From Geminocystis sp. M7585_C2015_104 (GTDB lineage Bacteria > Cyanobacteriota > Cyanobacteriia > Cyanobacteriales > Cyanobacteriaceae): DNA of 64,000 bases. The notes under the pieces were generated by a model. That model was not told the DNA's origin. It did no database searches and saw only the letters and a list, made by a program, of their open reading frames with translations. This document shows positions 28,565 through 38,687 of this stretch, in pieces. The DNA lies in NCBI GenBank assembly GCA_015295805.1, contig DVEF01000079.1:1-64000 (forward strand). Direction: 5' to 3'. Each line of letters begins with the position of its first letter. Positions within the stretch are counted from its first letter, which is position 1. Position numbers and translations under genes: made by a program.

Positions 28565-29817
28565 GAAACCTGGGTGGCAGATACTGCCTGATTTTTGGGC
28601 AATAGGAAACGCCACATGTCTGGCTCAAAGGGTTCCCCCTTTAGCATCCTGTTCCAGTACAACCAGGGTAGGACATATTTTTTCACCAGCCACATGCTAT
28701 ATCTTTCCTTGGTAGGATCGAGGGGGAAACTGGGTAGGGGTTGCTTGTTATAGTCGAACTCTGCAAGGATAACCCTGCCATAGCCGGTAATCAGTGGGCA
28801 ACAGGCATAGCCATTGTATGTTTCTGTGGGGGCTTTCTTTTCCATGAGGGCTAATATATTGGCCACCACCACGGGTGCTTCTTTGCGGATGGCGGCTGCT
28901 GTTTTCGAGGTGGGTAGGGAGGAGGAGTCTCCCAGACTAAACACGTTCTTATATTTCTTGTGCTGACAAGTGTATTGATCCACATCCACCCATCCCTGTT
29001 CATTGGCCAGAGGACTTTGTTTGATGAAATCGTAGGTAGTCATAGGGGGGGCGACGTGAATCATGTCATAGTTGAGGGTAACAGTTTGCCCGTCAGTAGT
29101 GGCGAAAACCGCTTCTTTCTTGTCGCCTCGGATTTCTATCAGGTTGTAGCCGTATCTGACCTCGATTTGTTTACGTTCTACTACTCTTTCTAGGGGGGCA
29201 TTGTAGGCAGGAACCCCAAACATTTTCCCCATGGCGTTGGCGTAGATGATGTGGGTTTTCTCTCTGACGCCATTTTTCCGGAAGATGTCGTCTGCCATGT
29301 ACATGATTTTTTGGGGAGCCCCCGGGCATTTGATGGCACCCGCTGGGAAGGTGAAGATAGCTGTACCCCCCTTAAAATTATTAATCAGCTCCCAGGTATA
29401 AGGGGCTGTATCCTTGGTATAATTGGTGGTGACCCCGTTTTTGCCTAAACACTCTTTTAACCCCTTGATTTTGTCCCAATCTATGGTGATCCCGGGGCAT
29501 ACTACCAGATAGTCGTAGGTGAACACGTCTCCTTTTTGTACAGTCACCTGATTGTTGTCCGGGTCAATTTTCACGGCGTAGTCCTTTATCCAAGTCACCC
29601 CCTTGGGGAGCACACTGGCTTCTGGCCTGGCAGTTTTTTCCACCCTATATTGTCCCCCCCCTACTAAGGTCCATGCCGGCTGATAGTAGTGTGTTTCTGA
29701 AGGCTCTATGATGGCTAGTTCCACAGAGGGTTTTTTCTTTTTCATTTGGGCGGCCACGGTAATTCCAGCGGCGCCTCCCCCAATTATTAATATCTGATAG
29801 TGATTTTTTTCGCTCAT
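28558..29817 (-). CDS. sqr: Sulfide:quinone oxidoreductase, type II-like
   Basis: FAD enzyme oxidising sulfide and passing electrons to the quinone pool at the membrane. The 419-residue protein begins with the dinucleotide-binding motif ILIIGGGAAGITVAAQ. It contains VCPGITIDWDKIKGL, FPAGAIKCPGAPQKIMYMADD (conserved cysteine of the redox centre), FSLGDSSSLPTSKTAAAIRK and GYACCPLITGYGRVILAEFDY with further cysteines. This pattern fits the type II (eukaryote/Synechocystis-like) group more than the type I enzymes of anoxygenic cyanobacteria. It may serve detoxification rather than photosynthesis. Its 3' end overlaps the last codons of the P-ATPase pseudogene on the opposite strand by 7 bases. Confidence 0.92.
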   Translation of the reverse strand: MSEKNHYQILIIGGGAAGITVAAQMKKKKPSVELAIIEPSETHYYQPAWTLVGGGQYRVEKTARPEASVLPKGVTWIKDYAVKIDPDNNQVTVQKGDVFTYDYLVVCPGITIDWDKIKGLKECLGKNGVTTNYTKDTAPYTWELINNFKGGTAIFTFPAGAIKCPGAPQKIMYMADDIFRKNGVREKTHIIYANAMGKMFGVPAYNAPLERVVERKQIEVRYGYNLIEIRGDKKEAVFATTDGQTVTLNYDMIHVAPPMTTYDFIKQSPLANEQGWVDVDQYTCQHKKYKNVFSLGDSSSLPTSKTAAAIRKEAPVVVANILALMEKKAPTETYNGYACCPLITGYGRVILAEFDYNKQPLPSFPLDPTKERYSMWLVKKYVLPWLYWNRMLKGEPFEPDMWRFLLPKNQAVSATQVSQ

Positions 29818-30053
29818 CTTTTCCCCTGTTTTTTTTCTATACTTTTATGTTTCTTTGTTCCGTCGTCTATTGCTGAAAAATTTCCCTCTTTTTTGTCCTT
29901 ATTTTAGCCCATTTCAGCTCTCCTTCCCGTATTTTCTTAATATTTATTTAATAATAAATTTTTAACCAATTAGCAATATAACGATTTAAAGAAGAAAGGA
30001 AAATGTAAGAAAAACGGAGAGGGGAGGTTGATGAGAGGTCCATTGATTGTAGA

Positions 30054-30680
30054 ATGGAGACAATGGGAGGTATTGTATATTTCCCCTCCATGGGTAACAG
30101 TAGTAGGCCAACCTTGCAATCCCACAACTTTCCGGTGTCTAATCCTTCTCTAGCCCGTACTGTTTGCCGTAGGGCGGTTTTGGGGGATATAAATGATATA
30201 GCAGAAGTGTTGACTCTTTGTTTTAATCAGTTTAATAAATTCACCTTTTGGATATACCCCTTGGTGAAAATGGCAGTAGCCCAGGATTTGCGCCAACGTC
30301 TACAACAGGAGGATGCGGATTATTTTTGTCTGGTTGCCGTCTATAAACAGAGGGAATCTGAGGAGATAGTGGGCACTGTAGAATTATCATTTCGTAGGGG
30401 TTTTCCCTGGCTAAAGCCCAATCGTTATGCCTATGTGGCTAACTTGGCAGTAAAAGAAAAATACCGTCGTCGGGGAATTGCCACCTGTCTATTGTTAAAA
30501 TGTGAGGAAATCGCCAAGGCAAACAACTACGGCTGTATTTACCTTCATGTTTTAGCCAGCAATCAAGGGGCGCAGAAACTGTATCTGGGCAACGGCTATA
30601 CTATTCATCGAGTGGAAACAGATTTATTGAGCTTATTTGTTCCCGGTAAAAGACGTCTACTATTGATGAAAACCCTATGA
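30054..30680 (+). CDS. GNAT family N-acetyltransferase
   Basis: Acetyl-CoA-dependent transferase fold. The core is clear: YVANLAVKEKYRRRGIATCLL near residue 125 (motif A, R/Q-x-x-G-x-G/A), then AKANNYGCIYLHVLASNQGAQKLYLGNGY (motif B). The first 30 residues are low in information. ATGs at 30054, 30063 and 30090 are all possible; I give the earliest. Its substrate is unknown. The stop overlaps the next gene start by four bases, so the two are co-translated. Confidence 0.87.
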   Translation: METMGGIVYFPSMGNSSRPTLQSHNFPVSNPSLARTVCRRAVLGDINDIAEVLTLCFNQFNKFTFWIYPLVKMAVAQDLRQRLQQEDADYFCLVAVYKQRESEEIVGTVELSFRRGFPWLKPNRYAYVANLAVKEKYRRRGIATCLLLKCEEIAKANNYGCIYLHVLASNQGAQKLYLGNGYTIHRVETDLLSLFVPGKRRLLLMKTL

Positions 30681-31135
30681 ATCTTGAGGCCCAGGATTCC
30701 ATTTCTGAGGAGTATGCTTTGGAGCAATTTTTGCGAGAAAAGAGTCTGTTGGTAGTTAATCCAAAAAGGAAAAATGGGATCATTTTAATAAAAAAATACT
30801 ATGCCGAATTTGCCGGGCCAGGGGCCGTCATTGGGGGGTGTTTTGACCAAGACGTGTGTGATGCTATTGCCTTGGGGAAATTGTCGTTACTAAAACCAAA
30901 AAACTATGAGGAAAGACGTCGTGCCTATTTGTTAAGAAGACAATGGGTAAGGTTAATGAAACAAATCACCGACAATCCCATCCCTCGGCAAAGGGCACAA
31001 ATTATCCTAAATCAGTTTGAGCATTGGTTTGACAGGGAAACAGCCGCCAAAATTCCCGATGAGGTGTTTGCGTTGATGGTGGGTGTCTTTCCGGAAACCA
31101 TTGCTGGCGCCAGGGATATAGTAAATCGTTTTTGA
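30677..31135 (+). CDS. Hypothetical protein, 152 residues, coupled to the GNAT gene
   Basis: I do not recognise the family. It is mostly helical and basic (YEERRRAYLLRRQWVRLMKQ near residue 77), ends in FPETIAGARDIVNRF and has no membrane segment. The ATG lies within the stop of the acetyltransferase (ATGA), which suggests a shared function, perhaps as partner or substrate, but nothing in the sequence proves it. Confidence 0.72.
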   Translation: MNLEAQDSISEEYALEQFLREKSLLVVNPKRKNGIILIKKYYAEFAGPGAVIGGCFDQDVCDAIALGKLSLLKPKNYEERRRAYLLRRQWVRLMKQITDNPIPRQRAQIILNQFEHWFDRETAAKIPDEVFALMVGVFPETIAGARDIVNRF

Positions 31136-31162
31136 TGCTATTCCACGCCCATATACTCCGGT

Positions 31163-32395
31163 TTAACTGTTTTCATCAGTGGAGATGGGGGAGTTTTGTT
31201 TCTTTCTTTCCATCTCTTTCTCTTTCTCCTTCTGACGGTATTCTTTTAACAAGTCTGGTATGCCTGCACACCCCCCTGGTATAGTAGAGCGAGTGTATTC
31301 ACCCCCCCAGCAACAACAATAGTAACGGTTTTCTTCACTCAAGTTTTTAACACCAGTAAAATTGGCCCTTTCTACCACTGCACCAGTATATTCCCCCGTC
31401 TTATAGTTAGGTTTTTCTGTGCGACTGCGGGGAGTGGCGGTGCGCACATCACCATAGAATAGTCTTACCCCCTTCAAGTTAGCCTCCGTCAGATTTGCCT
31501 CGTAGAGGATAGTGCGGGAAAGATTGCTTTTTGCCAAATCGCACTTACTTAAGTCCGCCCTAACCATATTAGCATCACTCAGATCTATCCAACGCAAATC
31601 TTGCCCCTTCAAATTACAACCTGCCAGTGACACCCCCAAATTGATTACTCGCATACCGTTTTCCCTGTCTTCCTCATAGCCTCCCTTACCGTCTAGGATG
31701 GGCCTCCCTAGGTGACTGTCTCGTTTTAAGGGGGTGATAAGACGGGAACGAGAGAGAAACCGTAGTATTTTAGCTTTCCCCGATGCGTCAACACTACTGA
31801 GAATGGCAGCAGTACGACCTTCTGCAATAGCCCTTTCCTGCGGCCAATCTTCTAGCAACCCATCCGGTCCCAGTACTAAGTCTGAAATTCCTTGGAAGTA
31901 CGCATCAATGGTTTGTTGCTGGGTTATGCGATTTTGTTGTATAGTTAAATCCCTAGATATTACATACTGTTGCCATGCTACATAGACAGCTAAAATGGCG
32001 ATCATAATTTGTCCTAGGGCCCCCACCCATTCCGCCCAGGAGCCAAATTCGTCATACTTGAATTGGGTCAACCAGCGGTTTATTTGCTCGTATACCCCTA
32101 TATACTTAAAAATCACAAGAATGGCTATCAGTAAGCCGATGAAACCGATAAGGGTTTGTCTCTCTTGGGGGGTGAGGAAAGTCCTAATCCATTCCGTTAC
32201 TGGGGGGATGACTTGAATCAGGGAGAAGCAAAGGGTTAAGACTGCACCAGTAAATCCCAACCAGTGTACATTAGAGAAAACACCAAACAGTGCTGCCGCC
32301 AGAGAGATGAAAATCAGGCTGGAGTAGGATTTTTTCTCCCTCTTTATGTAGGTTAATTGTTTTGGCGGGATTTTTATATCCTGCAATTCTTCCAT
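31163..32395 (-). CDS. Membrane-anchored pentapeptide-repeat protein
   Basis: From the ATG at 32395 it has 410 residues. Four hydrophobic segments occupy the N-terminal 150 residues (for example SLIFISLAAALFGVFSNV and LIGFIGLLIAILVIF). A helical segment follows, then pentapeptide repeats around 255-310 (CNLKGQDLRWIDLSDANMVR, ADLSKCDLAKSNLSRT, ANLTEANLKG). A cysteine cluster YYCCCWGG and a charged KEKEKEMERKK tail end the protein. The repeats form a right-handed beta-helix, so this is likely a membrane scaffold; function is unknown. It runs toward the GNAT pair. Confidence 0.85.
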   Translation of the reverse strand: MEELQDIKIPPKQLTYIKREKKSYSSLIFISLAAALFGVFSNVHWLGFTGAVLTLCFSLIQVIPPVTEWIRTFLTPQERQTLIGFIGLLIAILVIFKYIGVYEQINRWLTQFKYDEFGSWAEWVGALGQIMIAILAVYVAWQQYVISRDLTIQQNRITQQQTIDAYFQGISDLVLGPDGLLEDWPQERAIAEGRTAAILSSVDASGKAKILRFLSRSRLITPLKRDSHLGRPILDGKGGYEEDRENGMRVINLGVSLAGCNLKGQDLRWIDLSDANMVRADLSKCDLAKSNLSRTILYEANLTEANLKGVRLFYGDVRTATPRSRTEKPNYKTGEYTGAVVERANFTGVKNLSEENRYYCCCWGGEYTRSTIPGGCAGIPDLLKEYRQKEKEKEMERKKQNSPISTDENS

Positions 32396-32503
32396 GCTTC
32401 TCACTGTCTGAGTGTTTGTACTTAATCCATTTTATCTCTTTTTCCCCATGTTCCTCATCCCCGCCATTTCCCAAAAATCATAGTGACTGTTGTTTTTATT
32501 ATC

Positions 32504-34162
32504 CTATTTTTTTCTAATATCCGGCCAAATTTCCGGAAAAGTGTCTGCCAAATATTCTGCCTTTTCTTTGAGTTCCTCCTCCCGCCACTCTGTCAGTCCC
32601 TTCAGACTTTTATTCAACTCCAAATCCTCCCCACTTGTTATATTATCCCTACTCTTGCAAAACGGGCTGATTCCTCGATGTTGTTTTTGTTGTTTACTTC
32701 CCTTTTTCTTGTTGCTAATTACTAGGGTTAAATTGGCCAAGCAATCTACCCATCTTTCATGGAATATGTTCCAATTACCTCCCAAATGTTCTTTCCACCA
32801 CTTGTCTAATTTCTCCGGCATTATATGTTCAACTTCTAGGCTATTGAAATTGAGTTCTTTGCCGACGTTGTGTTCTTCTATGGACCCCAATATTAATCTA
32901 ACTGCCTTCCTTTTGTTGCTGGAGTATACTGGCTTGGCGATTATACTTTCTCTAAACATTGTCCTTGGGATATCTCCCTTTTTCTATTACTAATCCCCTT
33001 ATGAGTTCCCTTGCCCTATCCTACACAGATTTTCCTTCTACTTTCTCTTTTATTTCGCTGCATAATGAGGCGAAAACTCTGGCAAATCTCTGGTGTCTAA
33101 CCTACATACAAAACGTCTTACCAAGAAATTTTCAACGGTTTTAAGGAGCTTAACAAAATCCTCCTCACTAATCATCTTCGGTTCGGAATGCCAATAATCA
33201 TAACATTTCAGTAGAAGCACATAAACGCTGTTGATGCCCGGTCTTTTTATTCTTTCCATACACCTAGATATTTTCTTGTTTTTCTCTTTCTACGGGAGGA
33301 AAGTGTGATAGTATTCTGAATACTTAGACAAGGATTCTATGTATTCCACCACGCCCATTTTTGCCTTCTCCTTTGTCTTGATATAGAGCTCATTTTCCCC
33401 GATGGGATCTCCTTCTTTCATCAGATAAAAGCGTAAAAACTACCCCAATTTTTCTCCTTTTCCCTCCATGTCAAGCTAGTGTTTTTTGTAGATTTCATCC
33501 GCCTCCCTCTCATTCTTTATCCCAACAAACAGTTACGAATGAGATCGGCTTTGCCCAGATGTAGTCCCTTCAAGTATAGAACAGGGGTTGTCCTTTTCTC
33601 CTATCTGAATAGAAACAATTTTAAACCGGTGTAGGAGAGTCTTCTTTATTTGTTCCAGTTTAGTTTTATCATGTTCTTTTGTCCTTTGCTTGTAGAAGTT
33701 GTAGCACTTTGATATTTTCTCATTCTCCCCTGTTTCTCTACCAACTCCTACATCTATAATCGTCTCAAAGTATTCTTTATCCCTCTTAGATGGTTTTATT
33801 TTGTAGTATGATTCTCCGCCTTATTCCCCATGACGATTAACCAGGTAATCCCCTTTAATTCCCCCAGCCAATTTACTGCCCGAATCCAACTGTTTTGCCC
33901 TTTTGGCAATGGCAGCCAGGAAAATAGAAACAGTCATCAGCCTTTGTTGTCCGTAAACTATGTGATATTGAGCCATTTATTTCGAATGACTATTGTTATC
34001 TTCTTCAACAACTATTGTCCCGAAAAAATGTTTGTATTCTTCGTCTTTTTGTTACAATAAATACTCAACATCTTCCCAGCTACAATGACGTTGGTACCTT
34101 GGGACAATATACTGTTTTTTCCCCTCTATGAATTTTACTAGTGTATAGTCCACTGCCTGCAT
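32504..34162 (-). pseudogene. Decayed copy of a GmrSD-like restriction gene (DUF262/DUF1524)
   Basis: Reverse-strand pieces follow the neighbouring intact gene from end to end. The start reads MQAVDYTLVKFIEGKKQYIV (34162); GQQRL lies around 33930-33945; a middle segment NSVYVLLLKCYDYWHSEP, then ENFLVRRFVCRLDTRDL lies at 33060-33250; the HNH part EVEHIMPEKLDKWW, CLANLTLV and the end EEELKEKAEYLADTFPEIWP lie at 32504-32959. Many frameshifts and stops separate them. The length, about 1.66 kb against 1.71 kb, shows a full tandem duplicate that then decayed. Confidence 0.88.
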
Positions 34163-34260
34163 TCTTTCTTCCCACTCCACCACTCCGCTAGTGCCATTGT
34201 AGCATCAATCTTCTTCTCCGTAAACCCGTTATAATACAGTTCCTAGGTACCTCCTTTGTC

Positions 34261-35970
34261 TCAATCGTTGTTATTTTTCCTTCTGAAATCTGGCCAAATT
34301 TCCAGACAAATATCTGCCAAATATTCCGCCCTTTCTTTGAGCTCCTTATCCCCCCACTCTGTTATATTTTTGAAGTAGCGATTTAACTGCAATTTGCTTT
34401 CAGTGATGCATTTTTTTCTGTCTGCGAAGGGGCTAAGTTTTAGTCCTATGTTATCCTCTAATATAGTCAGATTTCCTAGGGAATTAATCCAAACCCTAAC
34501 CCTATCCAGCTCATTTTGTCCTAAATAATCTCGCCACCAGTCATCTGGTTTTTCCGGGACTATATGTTCTACTCTTAGGTTATCAAATTTGATTGTTATT
34601 TCGGGGTTGATATACTCTTCTATGGATGCCAGTATTAGCATAACTGTATCTTTCTTATTGTGTTTATATATCCCCCTCCCATACAAACTTTCTCTGAAGG
34701 AAGCATCAGTGGGGTATTTCCTTTCACTAAATTTGTCTATCAACAGTTTCAACAACACCCCTCCGCCTAGCTGATTCTCCTCTACCATTGTGTTAATTTG
34801 TTTACATGTTGAGGGAAACAAATCTGACAATTCCCTTGTATCGATTTGGCATACAAAGCGTCTAATGAGGAAGTTTTCTAGAAGCTGGCAAACTTTAACA
34901 AATTCTTCTTTGCCTATTAATCCCTTCTGCCTATAATCATAACAGTTTAACAGGAGAGAGTAAACACTACTGATCCTCAACTTTCCTATTCTTTCTAGGC
35001 AGCGGGAAATCTCTTTATCATCCTCTTCGTTTGGAGTTATAAATTTTCTATAATATTCGGCAAATCTATAAATTTCTTCTATGTATAACCTAACCCCCTC
35101 TTCTTGACATTTTCTCTTGTGTACCTGGGATTTTACTTGAAAGTAGAATTCGTTTCTTTTTGTCTGTAGTCCCTGTTTTGTGAGGAATAGACGAAGAAAA
35201 TCTGTAAGTTCATCCCTGATTTCGTACTCTATTTTACTCCAATATTTGTCATAGACTATTTCTGCTTCCTCCTCTGGTATTTCCATCAATAAATAGTTGC
35301 GGATCAAATCAGCTTGACTTAGGGGTTGCCCCTTGGCATTTAGACTTTCAAATATAAGATACGGATTATCTTGAGCTCCCAGGGATATACTGATAATTTT
35401 AAAGTTAACCAGTAGGGTACTTGTCAATTCTTTTAGCTCCTCTTCCGTCAGGCAATGTTCTCCTATTTTTGCCCTAAAAAAGTGATAGGCTTTGTATATA
35501 TGAGAGTATTTTTTGAATTTTTTGATTCCTCCAACTACAGTATAGAAACAGCTACGGTCCACCCTAGAAGGTCTTATTTTATAATAGTCATCGCTGCGGT
35601 TAGCCTCATGACGATTGATAAGGTATTCCTCATGGATTTCTTGAGCCAATCCACTATCGCGTTTCAACTCCCTTGCCCTATCCCTAATGGCAGATAGGAG
35701 AATTTGAACAGTAATTAGTCTCTGTTGTCCATCTATTAGAATAAATTTACTTAGCCTATTATTGGCTTCTTGCTGATTTTTCTGCGCTGCGGTAACAATA
35801 GATCCAAAAAAATGAGGGTATTTCCCTTCACTCAGGTAGCATTCGAAAACATCATCCCATAGTTGTTGCCACTGTTTTTTTTCCCAACTATATGGCCGCT
35901 GGAAAACCGGCACAATATACTGTTTTTTCCCCTCGATAAATCCTCTTATTTTCTCCTCGCAAGCCTGCAT
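34261..35970 (-). CDS. GmrSD-like type IV restriction/DUF262-DUF1524 protein
   Basis: Predicted anti-phage nuclease in a single 569-residue chain. The N-terminal DUF262 (ParB-like) domain has VPVFQRPYSWEKKQWQQLWD near residue 18 and the nucleotide-site motif LIDGQQRLITVQILLSA near residue 77. The C-terminal DUF1524 HNH domain has RVEHIVPEKPDDWW near residue 480 and LGNLTILEDNIGLKLSPF. The GmrSD family cleaves modified phage DNA; which modification is targeted here is unknown. The decayed twin follows directly downstream, with the remains of the same start and end motifs, so this locus arose by tandem duplication. Confidence 0.88.
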   Translation of the reverse strand: MQACEEKIRGFIEGKKQYIVPVFQRPYSWEKKQWQQLWDDVFECYLSEGKYPHFFGSIVTAAQKNQQEANNRLSKFILIDGQQRLITVQILLSAIRDRARELKRDSGLAQEIHEEYLINRHEANRSDDYYKIRPSRVDRSCFYTVVGGIKKFKKYSHIYKAYHFFRAKIGEHCLTEEELKELTSTLLVNFKIISISLGAQDNPYLIFESLNAKGQPLSQADLIRNYLLMEIPEEEAEIVYDKYWSKIEYEIRDELTDFLRLFLTKQGLQTKRNEFYFQVKSQVHKRKCQEEGVRLYIEEIYRFAEYYRKFITPNEEDDKEISRCLERIGKLRISSVYSLLLNCYDYRQKGLIGKEEFVKVCQLLENFLIRRFVCQIDTRELSDLFPSTCKQINTMVEENQLGGGVLLKLLIDKFSERKYPTDASFRESLYGRGIYKHNKKDTVMLILASIEEYINPEITIKFDNLRVEHIVPEKPDDWWRDYLGQNELDRVRVWINSLGNLTILEDNIGLKLSPFADRKKCITESKLQLNRYFKNITEWGDKELKERAEYLADICLEIWPDFRRKNNND

Positions 35971-36067
35971 TTTCTTCTCAAGAAGTATTGGCTCGTAAAA
36001 ATTATATCACCGTCTTGTGGTAATAGAGATGATCAGGTAAATAATGCAACTGAATACAACCGTAAAA

Positions 36068-37204
36068 ATGAAGGTAATAGGATTAATGAGTGGCACTTCC
36101 GTAGATGGCATTGATGCGGCATTGGTGGATATAGAAGGAGAGGGTTTGGAGATACAAGTGAAGTTATTAGCAGGACAAACCTTCCCCTATAAGACATCTG
36201 TGAGAGAAGAGATTTTAGCAGTGTGTGGGGGTAAGCGTCTATCCGTAGAGGAGTTGGCCCGCTTGGATTATACCATAGCTGAGGAATTTGCCAGGGCCGC
36301 CCTCAATATAATTCCAGTTAACACAAAGGTAGACCTGATAGGCTCCCATGGACAAACAGTATACCACCAACCACCCAAGAGAAATCAATTGGGGTATAGT
36401 TTACAGTTGGGGAGGGGAGATGTGATTGCCCGTTTGACAGGTATAGACACGGTGAGCAATTTCAGGGTAGCAGACATAGCTCAGGGAGGACAAGGGGCCC
36501 CTTTAGTGGCTAAGATAGATGTTTGTTTTTATCGTCACCCTCACCGTCATCGTTGTCTGCAAAATATCGGTGGTATTGGCAATGTTACCTATCTCCCTCC
36601 CACTAGCCTTTTCCATTGGCAAGAAAAAATCCTTGGTTTTGATACTGGCCCTGGAAATGTTTTAATAGACCTAGCGGTACAACAGCTGACTAATAATCAA
36701 CTTCATTTTGACTTAAACGGGGAATGGAGTCGTCAAGGAAAGCCTTGTGAGGCTTTGGTCAAAAAGTGGCTAAAACAGGAATTTTTCCGCCGAAAACCGC
36801 CAAAATCTACTGGTAGAGAACTTTTTGGGTTGGAATACCTACGTCAGTGTCGTCTGGATGCCGACAAGTATAATCTTTCCCCTGCTGACTTCCTGGCTAC
36901 CCTAACGGAATTGACTGCCGCCTCTATTGCCGAAAGTTATCGTCGTTTTTTGCCCTCTCTACCCCAGGATGTCATTCTAGCCGGTGGTGGTGCCCGAAAT
37001 CTGTATTTGCGAGAAAGACTACAATATCATCTCCCCCAGTGTCGTTTGCTGACAAGTGATGATTTTGGCATTAACAGTGAATTTAAGGAAGCCATTGCCT
37101 TTGCCATCCTTGCCTATTGGCATCTTCAGAATTATCCTGGCAATTTGCCTCAGGTTACTGGCGCCAAGAGGGAAGTAGTACTGGGACAACTATATCGAAA
37201 TTAA
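36068..37204 (+). CDS. anmK: Anhydro-N-acetylmuramic acid kinase AnmK
   Basis: Phosphorylates and hydrolyses anhydro-MurNAc during peptidoglycan recycling. The opening MKVIGLMSGTSVDGIDAALV contains the ASKHA-fold ATP-binding motif. SHGQTVYHQPP, NIGGIGNVTYLPP, GFDTGPGNVLID and the C-terminal AGGGARNLYLRERL are further family signatures. I start at the ATG at 36068, the usual family N-terminus; an earlier ATG at 36044 has a weak AGGT upstream and would add eight residues. The 378-residue length is normal. Confidence 0.94.
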   Translation: MKVIGLMSGTSVDGIDAALVDIEGEGLEIQVKLLAGQTFPYKTSVREEILAVCGGKRLSVEELARLDYTIAEEFARAALNIIPVNTKVDLIGSHGQTVYHQPPKRNQLGYSLQLGRGDVIARLTGIDTVSNFRVADIAQGGQGAPLVAKIDVCFYRHPHRHRCLQNIGGIGNVTYLPPTSLFHWQEKILGFDTGPGNVLIDLAVQQLTNNQLHFDLNGEWSRQGKPCEALVKKWLKQEFFRRKPPKSTGRELFGLEYLRQCRLDADKYNLSPADFLATLTELTAASIAESYRRFLPSLPQDVILAGGGARNLYLRERLQYHLPQCRLLTSDDFGINSEFKEAIAFAILAYWHLQNYPGNLPQVTGAKREVVLGQLYRN

Positions 37205-37344
37205 ATGAAAACTGGCTTAATTTTGGGTATAAAACGGAAATTGTTAAAAAATGTGGCTAAATATTAATAATTCTAAAGAAAGGTATTTTGGCCGAAAAAA
37301 AGATGTTAATTTGAAATGTAACTGATATAGCAAACAAGGGAAAT

Positions 37345-37512
37345 ATGTATAGGGAAAAAGACTTAGTCAGTGCAGCATTGACAGCGGCTATCGGTGCAGG
37401 TATTGTGACTTCCTATGCCGTGGGCCAGGGTCAAAATCCACTAGTCGCCCTTGCAATTACCATCTTTTCCGCCCTTCTGGCCGTTATCATCTACCAAGCT
37501 GACCTTATTTGA
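37345..37512 (+). CDS. Small two-helix membrane protein, 55 residues
   Basis: An ATG preceded by AAGGGAAAT opens MYREKDLVSAALTAAIGAGI and continues with a Gly/Gln turn (GQGQNP) to a second hydrophobic segment LVALAITIFSALLAVIIYQA. Two helices of membrane length with a charged N-terminus and normal codon use make it credible as a gene. It sits alone between anmK and psbO. I do not recognise the family. Confidence 0.6.
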   Translation: MYREKDLVSAALTAAIGAGIVTSYAVGQGQNPLVALAITIFSALLAVIIYQADLI

Positions 37513-37748
37513 GGCTACTGGCAAATTGTAACAGATTATTAATTAGTGCAAAGAAAAATAAAGAGAATAGGGGCATGGGGCGGGGGTTGAAAAATAGAGT
37601 TTGGGGGGAGGGGAAAAAATGGTATAGAAGTACTCCTGATTTGATAAAGTAGATCACGATAAATGGAAACCGACTAACTAATAACAGGGGAGAGAATATT
37701 AACCCTTTTGAAAAAGTTTAAAGAAAATTGAAAAAGAGAGGTTAATTT

Positions 37749-38579
37749 ATGAGAGTACGTGGCCTTTTAGTGGCTTTTCTTATCTTCTGCCTGGGGTTTT
37801 TAAATGCCTGTAGCGAAAAGGCAGTACAGGCAAAGGACCCTCGTCAACTCACCTATGATGAAATTCTGGGCACGGGATTAGCCAACAAGTGTCCGGAAAT
37901 ATCAGAGTACACACGGGGGAGTATACCGATTTCGCCAGACAAGCCGCTGCAGGTAGTAGACATGTGTTTGGAACCTCAGGAGTTTTTTGTCAAGGAGGAG
38001 GGCACCAAGAGACAAGAGGGAGAATTTGTCAAGGGCAAACTGCTAACTAGACAGACTACCAGTTTAACGGAAATGCGGGGCACCCTGACATTGGATGAGA
38101 ATGGAGTATTAACCCTCACAGAGGAAGACGGGATTGACTTCCAACTGGTGACTGTACAACTGCCGGGTGGCGAACAGGTGCCCTTTATGTTTACCATTAA
38201 GAAACTGGTGGCCCAGAGTGAACCAGGCTTCACGGCAGTCAACACCTCCGCCGACTTCACTGGCAAATTCAAGGTGCCCCCCTACCGTGGCGCCTCCTTC
38301 TTAGATCCCCGTGCCCGTGGCCTCAGTAGCGGTTATGATAGTGCTGTGGGCTTACCCGCCGCCGCCGATAAGGAAGAGTACATGCGTGGCAACATCAAAC
38401 TAGCTGAGGTAAGAGAAGGACAGATTTCCCTCAAAATCACCAAGGTGGATGGGGAAACAGGGGAAATCGGCGGTGTGTTTGAAAGTGAACAGCCTTCCTC
38501 CACAGACCTAGGTGCGGAGGAACCAAAGGATGTTAAAATTCGTGGTGTCTTCTATGCCCGTTTAGAACCTCAAGTTTAA
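37749..38579 (+). CDS. psbO: Photosystem II manganese-stabilising protein PsbO
   Basis: Extrinsic 33-kDa protein on the lumenal side of photosystem II that stabilises the Mn4Ca cluster. The 276-residue precursor has a signal sequence MRVRGLLVAFLIFCLGFLNA, with LNAC resembling a lipobox as in other cyanobacterial PsbO. TYDEILGTGLANKCPE and VDMCLEPQEFFVKEE provide the conserved disulfide cysteines. The beta-barrel segments (KGKLLTRQTTSLTEMRGTL, TADFTGKF-type, PYRGASFLDPRARG) follow. It has its own spacer of 236 bases upstream, with AAAGAGAGG near the ATG as ribosome binding site. Confidence 0.97.
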   Translation: MRVRGLLVAFLIFCLGFLNACSEKAVQAKDPRQLTYDEILGTGLANKCPEISEYTRGSIPISPDKPLQVVDMCLEPQEFFVKEEGTKRQEGEFVKGKLLTRQTTSLTEMRGTLTLDENGVLTLTEEDGIDFQLVTVQLPGGEQVPFMFTIKKLVAQSEPGFTAVNTSADFTGKFKVPPYRGASFLDPRARGLSSGYDSAVGLPAAADKEEYMRGNIKLAEVREGQISLKITKVDGETGEIGGVFESEQPSSTDLGAEEPKDVKIRGVFYARLEPQV

Positions 38580-38687
38580 CCAGCTTGACCTTTAGGGAGG
38601 GGGATTTTTTCCTAGTCCTCCTCTTACTTGTCGGCAATGGTGTTAGAATTGAGGATTTAGCAGTAGCTCAACGGAAATACTAGACAA

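Noticed and set aside
32483-33144. Plus-strand frames over the GmrSD ruin
   Set aside because: They are antisense to recognisable minus-strand protein segments of the family.
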